DNA of 40,158 nt from positions 1 to 40,158 of the forward strand of contig NZ_VULX01000026.1 of assembly GCF_009696465.1 (NCBI RefSeq), in the 5' to 3' direction. The first letter of the stretch is position 1; every line of letters starts with the position of its first letter. Below are positions 33,478-40,158 of this stretch, piece after piece. Source of the stretch: Inconstantimicrobium porci. GTDB lineage: Bacteria > Bacillota > Clostridia > Clostridiales > Clostridiaceae. The notes beneath the pieces were generated by a model. It ran no database searches, was not told where the DNA came from, and saw only the letters and a list, made by a program, of their open reading frames with translations. The position numbers were made by a program, and so were the translations under genes.

Positions 33478-34020
33478 TTATACAATAATCATAACCATTG
33501 CTCCAAGAATAATTGAAAATATTGTTAATATTAAGGCAACATTAAATAAAAAATACTTCTTATATGCAATTCCAGAAAGCGTAACTATTTGTATAATTAG
33601 TGTTTTTTCATATCTATATTTCTCAGACTCAAATTTATCATATTCTTCTTCATGATTAATAAATTTTCTTTTTTGAATGGCTTCATAATATTCATTTGGA
33701 GAATACTTTAAAATATCTTTATAGAATAACAAATTATCATTATCTGATTTATCATCTAAAGTTAACTTTAAAATGGATTCAATCGTTAATTTTGTAAATA
33801 ATTTTGGAAGAAATGATACTAAGCTAATTAATATTGGTAAAGCTGTCATTACACTACAAATAACAATTAATGTTTTAGGACCTGTCTTACACTCAAAAAA
33901 TTGTTTAATAAAAAATGATAACCAAACACCATCAAATGTTATAAGCGCCAAATTTTTTGCTTCAGCAAAATTCAACCAACTCGTAACATCCTTTAATATC
34001 TCTTTTAATTCACCTTTCAA
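33478..34020 (-). CDS. Pycsar-type transmembrane effector candidate
   Basis: A 180-residue membrane protein (counted from 34020). The opening (LKDVTSWLNFAEAKNLALITFDGVW) has the W-x-x-A-x-x-K pattern of DUF5706/Pycsar TM effectors, and the C-terminal end (SGIAYKKYFLFNVALILTIF) matches their last helix. Three hydrophobic segments lie near residues 23-42, 50-71 and 150-179, with a charged cytosolic stretch between. In Pycsar such proteins depolarise the membrane when bound to a cyclic nucleotide. TTG at 34020 is favoured: AGGGGATGG precedes it. A TTG eight codons upstream overlaps the cyclase stop (TTGA). Directly downstream of the cyclase gene. Confidence 0.7.
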   Translation of the reverse strand: MKGELKEILKDVTSWLNFAEAKNLALITFDGVWLSFFIKQFFECKTGPKTLIVICSVMTALPILISLVSFLPKLFTKLTIESILKLTLDDKSDNDNLLFYKDILKYSPNEYYEAIQKRKFINHEEEYDKFESEKYRYEKTLIIQIVTLSGIAYKKYFLFNVALILTIFSIILGAMVMIIV

Positions 34021-34040
34021 TATACCATCCCCTATATAAA

Positions 34041-35519
34041 TCAATTATTTTTCTTAAATACTTTTTTTATGTTTTCTTTTAAATTTTCTACCACATCCTC
34101 TTCTGTTAATTGATCTACTTCATCCTCATTCATAAATCTACAGTCACAATATTTATTTTTATCAAATGAAATATTATTCGATTCTGTTTCTTTTATTTGA
34201 GCTTTAAATATAATACCTGGAACAACGATACCACTCTTCTTAAAAGTATATGTAGCTATAGGAATAGGATTTTCTTCAACCTGTATATCCAAGTTTAAAT
34301 TATTCTTATACTCTTTTCTTAAACACGTAGCCCAACTTTCATTTGAATTAATTTTTGCACACCCGCATTCCCATTTATTAGGGAATAGATTGCGTTGAGG
34401 TGATCTCTTTAACATTAAAATTTTATTATCATCATTAATACACATTGCCACGCAATGTACTTCTGAATTAACAAAACTAGCCCTTCTTGGCTTGTCCATA
34501 CTTTGTGAATTAGACTTATTATAGTCTAATTTTAATATATCATCTTCTATTAATCTTTTAATATCCACTTCAATATTTAAATCATTTAGTATTTTTTGCA
34601 AATAACTTATTCCATACTTTCCTTTTGCTTTTATTTTTTCATAGTTTATTACAGTATCATCTTTTAAGTAATCATCATAATTAAACAATTCATTTATATT
34701 ATCCCATATATGTGTATAGAATATAATAGGATATAATCTATCTTCCCAAATTCCTTTTAATTTCTCATAAGATACAATTCTAAATAAACTATTTATATCT
34801 TTTTTATCTAGATCAGAAAAAGTATTATAATTTTCAGATAAATAATATAATATATATGCTAACGTTGCACTAACTGTGACCTTTCTTTTACTACAATACT
34901 TACCAATTCTAAACCCTTCATCTATATCGGGTCCTAAAAAGTCTATTTGATTTAAATGCTGCCCTAAAAGTACGTTTGAATCTTGATTAGATGTTAAAGC
35001 ATTTCCATATATATAATTATATCTAGATTGTTTATCTTCTTCACATTTTGCAATCCATGCAGACCCTTTTATATCAATATTAGATTTTATTACTGTTTTC
35101 TCTTGTATTTTAAATGAATCCATATCACAAATTTCATTATAAAAATCATTCATTGTATAATACATAGCTTTAACATTATAAAAAAGCTCCTGCGGATATT
35201 CTATTTTCTTATAAAATAATATTTCATCACCAACTATTTTCCAAACATTAACTGGCAATACACAATCATGATTATATTTATTTTGCTCATTCTCAATTTG
35301 TGATTTAAATATCAATTTAATTTTTTCATAAAATATTAAAAGTAATTTACTCCATTTATCTTTAAATTTGGTTTTAAATCTAGTTGAATTTTCTAAATCA
35401 AAAGAAAAGAACATGTATATTCCATCATGCTCTTTTCTAATATTTTCTACTGATTGTTTATCTAATAATATGTCTGCATCAATTAGCCGTTTTCTAAGTG
35501 CCTTATTTGCTATACCCAT
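34041..35519 (-). CDS. Class III nucleotide cyclase fused to a degenerate Nudix domain
   Basis: A 492-residue protein. Residues about 30-225 resemble class III cyclases: metal aspartate D41 in FFSFDLENSTRF, D98 in WKIVGDEILFY, and GPDIDEGFR (196-204), which aligns with the catalytic NxxxR block; Arg is kept but Asn is replaced by Asp (D200). Residues about 350-480 are a Nudix fold (HCVAMCINDDNKILMLKRS, NKWECGCAKI). Its Nudix box reads KEYKNNLNL where REUxEExGU is expected, so both catalytic glutamates are Asn and the last glycine is Asn. The domain more likely binds a nucleotide than hydrolyses it. ATG overlaps the upstream ImmA gene by ten bases. Middle region 230-345 is helical and unassigned. 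Confidence 0.75.
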   Translation of the reverse strand: MGIANKALRKRLIDADILLDKQSVENIRKEHDGIYMFFSFDLENSTRFKTKFKDKWSKLLLIFYEKIKLIFKSQIENEQNKYNHDCVLPVNVWKIVGDEILFYKKIEYPQELFYNVKAMYYTMNDFYNEICDMDSFKIQEKTVIKSNIDIKGSAWIAKCEEDKQSRYNYIYGNALTSNQDSNVLLGQHLNQIDFLGPDIDEGFRIGKYCSKRKVTVSATLAYILYYLSENYNTFSDLDKKDINSLFRIVSYEKLKGIWEDRLYPIIFYTHIWDNINELFNYDDYLKDDTVINYEKIKAKGKYGISYLQKILNDLNIEVDIKRLIEDDILKLDYNKSNSQSMDKPRRASFVNSEVHCVAMCINDDNKILMLKRSPQRNLFPNKWECGCAKINSNESWATCLRKEYKNNLNLDIQVEENPIPIATYTFKKSGIVVPGIIFKAQIKETESNNISFDKNKYCDCRFMNEDEVDQLTEEDVVENLKENIKKVFKKNN

Positions 35520-36040
35520 ATTCCTAAATTGACTCCTCTATAATATGCTGATTCTTTAGATACATTAAACTGCTGTGCAATTTTTTTCAAATCATATCTA
35601 TCATCATTAAAATAACAGTTAGAAACCTTTATAAATTTATCTGTTGGCATAAGGAAAGCTGCGGCAAACGTATTTGCTTCAGTTTCTTCAATTCCTGTTG
35701 ACATTTCTTCTCTATGATAAATTATTGACTTACGACAATTATTGGCCCATTTTTCTTCATTTAAAAAATCTAAATGAATAAATAAATGCCCTAATTCATG
35801 TGCTATTGAAAATCTTCTTCTTTGTTCTGACACAATTAAATCTGAAATTTGAATTTTAAACTTAGGTTTATCTTCCTCATCAGATAAATCAGTTAACTGC
35901 GCTATAACACCACTATTTAAAGTAGTCTCTTCCAAGGTACCGTCAAGTCCTATTACAACATTTTCAATATCAAAATCATTTTCTAAATTAAGCGTATTAT
36001 TAATACGCTCAGCATATTCTTCTATAATCCTATTGTGCAT
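35510..36040 (-). CDS. ImmA/IrrE family metallopeptidase
   Basis: A 176-residue zinc protease with FSIAHELGHLFIHL (HExxH, near residue 83) and the downstream zinc ligand region ETEANTFAAAFLMP. ImmA/IrrE proteases cleave repressors, for example ImmR of ICEBs1 or DdrO, in response to DNA damage or signals. Here no classic repressor gene follows; instead the cyclase gene starts ten bases inside its end, so the two are tightly coupled. ATG at 36040 follows AGGTGG; a GTG three codons upstream is part of that site. It may trigger or release the downstream system by proteolysis, which is inference. Confidence 0.85.
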   Translation of the reverse strand: MHNRIIEEYAERINNTLNLENDFDIENVVIGLDGTLEETTLNSGVIAQLTDLSDEEDKPKFKIQISDLIVSEQRRRFSIAHELGHLFIHLDFLNEEKWANNCRKSIIYHREEMSTGIEETEANTFAAAFLMPTDKFIKVSNCYFNDDRYDLKKIAQQFNVSKESAYYRGVNLGIWV

Positions 36041-36223
36041 AAATACCACCTCTTACAATACCTAATATAATTATAATACTCTTTGTAATTTTTATAAAGT
36101 AATTATTACTTTTAATATATAATATCTTTACTATTTACACTCTTTGCATTTTTATACTAATATAACATTGTATTATTAACACCCTAAAACTTGTAACTAA
36201 TTTAAGCTTTATATGATAGAAAT

Positions 36224-36568
36224 TTATATATTCTTACTACTATTATCAATTAAGTCTGTCATAATTAAGGTATTAACCATATTTAGAATATTTTTAAAAT
36301 GGTCAAGTTGACCATTATAATATTTTACTTGTCTTTCTAATTCCTTTATATATGCATCTTTTTCAGAATCACTAGTTTGTATTCCCATGTATTCATATAT
36401 AGACTGTGTATCTATTCGCCATTGCTTACCTAGCTTTGTTCCCTTAAGCTTTATTGTATCGTCTACTTTAGCCCTATTAAGTATCTCCCTTACATATGCA
36501 GCTGTAACTCCCATGATTTCTGCTGCTTCTGCTACTGTTGAATATGCTTTTCTATTCTCTTTATTCAT
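36224..36568 (-). CDS. Excisionase-like helix-turn-helix protein
   Basis: A 114-residue protein with a MerR/excisionase-type winged helix (STVAEAAEIMGVTAAYVREIL, then LKGTKLGKQWRIDTQSIYEYM) and a coiled-coil C terminus (ELERQVKYYNGQLDHFKNI). Such proteins bind DNA as regulators or recombination directionality factors. It is encoded in an integrase-carrying region, but far from the integrase and on the other strand, so a regulatory role for the rep or cargo operon is also possible. ATG at 36568 has GGAAG upstream, with a rather long spacing. Downstream, 175 bases separate it from the ImmA gene. Confidence 0.75.
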   Translation of the reverse strand: MNKENRKAYSTVAEAAEIMGVTAAYVREILNRAKVDDTIKLKGTKLGKQWRIDTQSIYEYMGIQTSDSEKDAYIKELERQVKYYNGQLDHFKNILNMVNTLIMTDLIDNSSKNI

Positions 36569-36665
36569 CTTTTGTTATCTTCCTTTCATTTCTTTATATC
36601 TAGTTAATTATTGTTCTATAAAAGTTTATGCGTTTATTGTGTATATATTTTTAGTGCAAGAAACT

Positions 36666-36738
36666 CCCCTAGGTATTTTTTGAATTGATTTCATTATATA
36701 AATATGCTGTAATTCATTGAAATGACAATACCTAAGGG
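36666..36738. other. Long imperfect stem-loop next to the replication gene
   Basis: CCCTAGGTATT (36667-36677) pairs with AATACCTAAGGG (36727-36738) with one bulge, and inside ATTTCA/TGAAAT and GAATT/AATTC form further pairings. It lies just beyond the stop of the putative replication gene. TTAGGTATT-type words also occur at 36055 (reverse) and 38450. It could be an origin of replication or transfer, or simply a terminator. Confidence 0.4.
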
Positions 36739-36756
36739 ACATTTACCCATTCTTCC

Positions 36757-37830
36757 TTAAAAGCATGTGAATTTTGATTTAATTTCTGCTAATTTCATAA
36801 AATTATCTTTTGCAAACATATATTCATTCTCTAACACATTTAATCGTTGTATTGTCCTGCTAATATTTGACTTTGAAATAAGCTTACATATAGTATTTAT
36901 TATCTGTTTCAAATCAGTAACTAAGGATAACTTTCCTGTCTTAACAATACATTTCTTTGCCATAGCTTTGTTAAAAAAGATCTTTGTCCACTTTCTGCTA
37001 TCAATTTTTTTCTCTTGTTTAGCCATAATCAATAATTTCTTGTCTGAACCTTTTATATGCTCTTCTATAGGCCTTATAAGATCTTTCATTATTTGATTCG
37101 TTATCCACTTATGCATAGCATTATCATTTAACTGATAAATGTATTCTGAGCCTAAACAATCTTTAATTTTCTTAGGTTTGCACAGGTTATATTCTATCCT
37201 CATATACTGCTTATCTATATGTATCTTGTACTTATCCTTAAGCTGGCTTGTCTTATCATATATTTTAGCTTGAACTGATTTGTTAAAAAACTCAAATTGT
37301 TTCACTATTCTCTTTTTACCTACATATGAAGAATAGTTATATGTCTTAGGAACTAAGTGCACCATTTGTTGTAATAGAAATTCATACTCTACAAATTGCC
37401 TATCCATTTCTGCTGTTATATTTATTTCTATTTCTTCAAATTTAGCTTCAGTAAAATCTAAATAAAGCCCATATTGTTCTTTAATATATTCTTTTAACGT
37501 TTCTATAAGATTATGATATTCATGTACTGTCAATGGCTTTAGGTTACCATTTGATTCATCAGAAACATGTATTTCTATAAAACTGTATGGATTGGCAATG
37601 CCGTTATTAATTTTGTTTCCCATCACTAAGCTATTAAATATTTTTCCATCAGTTATCTTTAAATAACTATATTCAAAGTATTCATTAGATTCTACTCTTG
37701 ATACCTCTACCACTGCAATATCATCTGTTTTATGAATAACATTATTATTGGAAATCAATTTGGCTTCATCAACTTTTACAATCCTAAAAGACTTTACTTT
37801 AGTTTTATCAATACCTATATATCTTTTCAT
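36757..37830 (-). CDS. Putative replication initiator of the mobile element
   Basis: A 357-residue protein not firmly assigned. It resembles phage/plasmid replication proteins of the gene II/X kind in the central block FEFFNKSVQAKIYDKTSQLKD, followed by QYMRIEYNLCKPKKIKDCLG, and it lies in an integrase-bearing region, where such genes are common. A nicking tyrosine would be expected; candidates exist (for example in YDKTSQL) but cannot be chosen by eye. The C-terminal third is helical and basic. ATG at 37830 lies nine bases after the preceding stop with only a weak site (AAAG), so translation is probably coupled to the upstream small gene. Confidence 0.5.
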   Translation of the reverse strand: MKRYIGIDKTKVKSFRIVKVDEAKLISNNNVIHKTDDIAVVEVSRVESNEYFEYSYLKITDGKIFNSLVMGNKINNGIANPYSFIEIHVSDESNGNLKPLTVHEYHNLIETLKEYIKEQYGLYLDFTEAKFEEIEINITAEMDRQFVEYEFLLQQMVHLVPKTYNYSSYVGKKRIVKQFEFFNKSVQAKIYDKTSQLKDKYKIHIDKQYMRIEYNLCKPKKIKDCLGSEYIYQLNDNAMHKWITNQIMKDLIRPIEEHIKGSDKKLLIMAKQEKKIDSRKWTKIFFNKAMAKKCIVKTGKLSLVTDLKQIINTICKLISKSNISRTIQRLNVLENEYMFAKDNFMKLAEIKSKFTCF

Positions 37831-37834
37831 ATCT

Positions 37835-38128
37835 TTACTTTACAGTACTTTTTATTACAAATCTTAGTAATTGTAAACATTCATTGCATAATCCTTTTTC
37901 ATGAATGTACATATTTTTATATCTTGTTAATGCATTGCAAATAATGTTTAACCTGTAATTAGTAAAATTATACTGCCTAACTCCTTCCATTTCATGCATG
38001 CTTAAATGATCTACTATATCCCAATAATCATTCTTTTGCTTAGCAGATAGCGATTGAGTCACCACACTATCTATCAAAACATTTATTATAGTATCTCTAT
38101 TTTCCTTAGTTAATCTTAATTTGTTCAT
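37835..38128 (-). CDS. Small hypothetical protein upstream of the replication gene
   Basis: A 97-residue helical protein (MNKLRLTKENRDTIINVLID to RFVIKSTVK), not recognised. ATG at 38128 has GGAGGG seven bases upstream; an in-frame ATG 17 codons earlier lacks a site. Its stop is nine bases before the replication gene start, so the two form an operon. It may be a copy-number or regulatory protein of the element, which is a guess from position only. Cysteines (ICNAL, LCNECLQLL) are few and show no metal motif. Confidence 0.55.
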   Translation of the reverse strand: MNKLRLTKENRDTIINVLIDSVVTQSLSAKQKNDYWDIVDHLSMHEMEGVRQYNFTNYRLNIICNALTRYKNMYIHEKGLCNECLQLLRFVIKSTVK

Positions 38129-38619
38129 TGTATCACCCTCCATCATTTGATTACTTCTTAATGTATTCATATTTTCCATTAGATTTTTTTACTCCTTTCT
38201 TGTGTTCTAAAGTTATATTATGCAAACTATTTTTTTTACTACCCTAAGTATCAAAAATTTTTTTTACTTAGATTACTACCATGATTCATGTCATATGCAC
38301 ATAAAACTGTAAATTCCTTTGAATTGTCTTAAATATTCTTATTCTTTTATGATTTTTATTTTCCTTATAGTAGTCATTTTTTAATAACTCTCATAATTTA
38401 ATGATATTCACAAGAATATTACGTTTCTTCGTTTCAAGTTATTTTAGGTATTCCTAGATTGAAAAACCCTATTAATAAAACAAAATTATTGAATTTTCCT
38501 GTGAACACTATATTACAAACTATCTTTTTAACACTTAATTTTTTCAGCCCCAGGTGTCTTAACTATACATGCCCTTCGGGCTAATATAAGTAATTTTATT
38601 TAAAAGGAGGATGTTAACA
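38129..38619. other. Divergent promoter region between the replication operon and integrase
   Basis: About 490 bases of AT-rich DNA without a gene. Signals: poly-T/poly-A tracts at 38230-38265, TAGGTATTCCTA palindrome near 38450, and GCCCTTCGGGC (38569-38580) as a short GC-rich hairpin. Promoters for both directions must lie here, but no single -35/-10 pair stands out. Confidence 0.5.
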
Positions 38620-38658
38620 ATGAACTTAAATTGCTATATAAGAGGACAACCCTCTTAG
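38620..38658 (+). CDS. 12-residue leader peptide before the integrase gene
   Basis: AAAAGGAGG stands nine bases before ATG at 38620. The frame reads MNLNCYIRGQPS and stops at 38656-38658. Its 3' end overlaps a hairpin (TAAGAGG/CCTCTTA, 7 bp). The integrase start is 48 bases further on, with its own site (AAGGAGAG). The strong ribosome site and stem suggest translation-dependent control of the integrase, or reinitiation. Whether the peptide itself matters is unknown. Confidence 0.5.
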   Translation: MNLNCYIRGQPS

Positions 38659-38706
38659 AAAAAACTTTTTACAGAAAAAACTATATAAATAAGGAGAGAT
38701 AACATT

Positions 38707-39825
38707 ATGGCAAGTTATAGAAAATTAAAAAACAATAAATGGGAAGTAACAATTGACTTAGGACGAGATCCTTTAACAGGTAAAAGGAAAAGAGCCTATA
38801 AATCAGGCTTTAAAACTAAAAAAGAAGCTGTTGCATATGCAAATTCTTTCAGTGTAGATGTAGCAAACGGATTGAATGTCATAGATAGCAAAGTTCTACT
38901 AAAGGATTTTATTAATACTTGGTACAATGATTATAAATCTAATACTTTATCAATGAATACAAAAGCATCTTACTCATCTAGGATTAATAAATTCATTATT
39001 CCTTATCTAGGACATATTCCTATTTCTAAAATAACTACAGCAAATGTACAGCAGTTTTACAATGATCTTATAAAGCAAGGCTCTAAGCCCAATAGTGCTA
39101 AGAAAATAATTGAAGTTCTAAGAGGCTGTTTTAAGTATGCTAAAAAACTTAATCTAGTAACATTTCTGCCTACAGACATAGAAACAGTTCCTCAAGAAGC
39201 AGAAAAAGTAGCTGTATGGGATGATAATCAGCTTAAATATTTCTTATCAGAAATTAAAGATACATGGCTTTATGTTCCTATAATGATAATAAGCTTAACT
39301 GGATTACGTGTAGGCGAACTTTGTGGGCTAAGATGGGATAATGTTGATTTTGAAAATGGTATTATACATGTGTGTGAACAAGTAACTAATGATAAAATGA
39401 ATAAAACTCTTATTCATACAGATAAATTAAAGACTAAGACATCATATAGAGATATTTCTATTCCTAACAGTTTAATACATGTACTTAAGGAACATAAGCT
39501 TAGTCAGCCTTGTAATAATCATAAAGGCTTTGTTGTCTTAGACAGGCAAAATAAAATGTGTAACCCTAGAAATGTATCTATGAACTTTACCAATGCTGTG
39601 CAAAAGTACAAGCTTTCTGCAGATGACATTCATAGTTCAAAGAAAAAGTATTCTACTAATTACATGCAGTTGCCTCAAATCTCTATACATGACCTTCGTC
39701 ATACTCATGCAACTATATTGTTGCTTAAAGGCGAAAACATTAAAGTTATCTCTGAAAGGTTAGGACATAACTCTGTAAAAATTACTCTTGATACTTATAG
39801 TCATGTTTTACCTTCAATGCAGTAA
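38707..39825 (+). CDS. int: Tyrosine-type site-specific integrase, C terminus clipped
   Basis: A 372-residue phage/Tn916-type integrase. N-terminal arm-binding domain (KWEVTIDLGRDPLTGKRKRA), core-binding SAM-like domain (about 65-155), and catalytic domain with R in LTGLRVGELCGLRW, HDLRHTHAT (H and R), LGHNSVKITL and the nucleophile Y in LDTYSHV. All active-site residues are present. The protein ends VLPSMQ, whereas relatives continue for some 15-20 more residues (usually ...EEAANKL). The stop lies in GTAAACGG, which looks like the tip of an IS66 element, so the tail was replaced by the insertion. Activity may persist, since the tyrosine remains. Direction is toward the right end. Confidence 0.9.
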   Translation: MASYRKLKNNKWEVTIDLGRDPLTGKRKRAYKSGFKTKKEAVAYANSFSVDVANGLNVIDSKVLLKDFINTWYNDYKSNTLSMNTKASYSSRINKFIIPYLGHIPISKITTANVQQFYNDLIKQGSKPNSAKKIIEVLRGCFKYAKKLNLVTFLPTDIETVPQEAEKVAVWDDNQLKYFLSEIKDTWLYVPIMIISLTGLRVGELCGLRWDNVDFENGIIHVCEQVTNDKMNKTLIHTDKLKTKTSYRDISIPNSLIHVLKEHKLSQPCNNHKGFVVLDRQNKMCNPRNVSMNFTNAVQKYKLSADDIHSSKKKYSTNYMQLPQISIHDLRHTHATILLLKGENIKVISERLGHNSVKITLDTYSHVLPSMQ

Positions 39826-39857
39826 ACGGTAAATAATGCGTACCTGTACAAAAAAAT

Positions 39858-39884
39858 AAAGCTGCCAGCGATGGCAGCTTTTAT
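39858..39884. terminator. Terminator with GNRA loop at the end of the IS66 transposase
   Basis: AAAGCTGCCA/TGGCAGCTTT (10 bp) around GCGA, with T-rich sequence on the minus strand (TTTATTTTTTT). The transposase stop codon overlaps its right arm. Confidence 0.8.
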
Positions 39885-40158
39885 CGGTTAGTTTTTCTAC
39901 ATTCTTGTGACAGTTTATCTGACCATGGTAGAAGATCATCTAAAAATTCTAGTTTTTTATCTTCCATATGTTTTGGTATTTCAGTAAGAAGATATTCAAA
40001 ATAATTATATGGTTTTAAATTGTTTGCTTTCGCTGTTTCGGCAATACTATAGATGATTGCACTTGCTTTAGCTCCATCAATTGTATCTATGATGTGCCAG
40101 TTATGCTTACCGACGCAGAAGCTACGAATGCTTCCTTCAGCTGCATTATTATCCATTG
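39881..40158 (-). CDS. IS66 family transposase TnpC, C-terminal part
   Basis: The visible 91 residues, DNNAAEGSIRSFCVGKHNW then GAKASAIIYSIAETAKANN and YFEYLLTEIPKHM, are the standard C terminus of IS66 TnpC, including the catalytic glutamate region (NNAAE). The frame is open to the window edge, so the true start lies outside. It ends LDDLLPWSDKLSQECRKTNR, also typical. The gene reads toward the integrase. Integrity of the rest is unknown. Confidence 0.92.
   Translation of the reverse strand, partial: MDNNAAEGSIRSFCVGKHNWHIIDTIDGAKASAIIYSIAETAKANNLKPYNYFEYLLTEIPKHMEDKKLEFLDDLLPWSDKLSQECRKTNR

Larger units (their letters stand above)
39822..40158 (-). mobile_element. IS66-family element, right-truncated by the window
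   Basis: The element probably begins at GTAAACGG (39822), like the GTAA-type ends of IS66 elements, and contains the TnpC C-terminal region. The rest lies beyond the window, so the other end and target duplication cannot be checked. Confidence 0.65.

Noticed and set aside
1..40158. CRISPR arrays
   Set aside because: No regularly spaced direct repeats with unique spacers were found; the dispersed repeat copies are kilobases apart and variable.

Overview
The window looks like chromosomal DNA of an endospore-forming, AT-rich Firmicute close to Clostridium. Evidence: strong GGAGG-type ribosome sites, frequent TTG/GTG starts, a BofA-family sporulation protein, a large (Alu-domain) SRP RNA, and the Firmicute cluster dnaX-ybaB-recR-yaaL-bofA. 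No species can be named from the sequence alone.

Layout. 1-483: broken end of an IS30-family element. 916-4229 (minus): a serine-biosynthesis operon (class V aminotransferase, serA, DUF1015 protein), next to a decayed acyltransferase gene. 5113-7827 (minus): M32 carboxypeptidase, a small cysteine-rich protein and a QueG-like Fe-S protein. 8075-11878: an ABC exporter pair divergent from a TetR regulator with a clear palindromic operator, followed by a decayed MFS gene. 12015-15888 (minus): the DNA-maintenance/sporulation cluster. 16216-17082: HAD phosphatase. 17215-18290: an internally deleted IS200/IS605 element with an intact ribbon-helix-helix gene. 18336-19835 (plus): small membrane protein, thyA, dfrA. 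20001-20863 (minus): a HepT/MntA-type toxin-antitoxin pair. 21143-22850 (minus): SRP RNA, a small membrane protein and tRNA-Ser(GGA). 23433-26579 (minus): a four-gene metal-handling operon (two CobW-type GTPases, permease, TIGR03943 protein). 26962-30749 (minus): unknown protein, tadA, CNNM-type membrane protein, TPR-GGDEF protein. tadA, tRNA-Ser, SRP RNA and dnaX lie in the usual Firmicute order on one strand, but other genes are spread between them.

31690-39825 is a mobile accessory region with visibly higher AT content: tyrosine integrase, excisionase-like HTH protein, putative replication protein, and a cargo of five genes. Three of these form a tight unit: an ImmA/IrrE metalloprotease, a class III nucleotide cyclase fused to a Nudix domain that has lost its catalytic glutamates, and a small membrane protein resembling Pycsar TM effectors. 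I read this as a candidate Pycsar-like anti-phage system of unusual composition; it is the most interesting item here. An adjacent pair (endonuclease/exonuclease/phosphatase protein plus an unknown protein) may belong to it. The integrase is cut at its C terminus by an IS66-type insertion whose transposase runs off the right edge.

A dispersed intergenic repeat of about 180-215 bp, with inverted ends and four internal hairpins, occurs in four near-full copies, one diverged copy and two partial copies between 6.6 and 27 kb. Its hairpin stems change on both arms together between copies.
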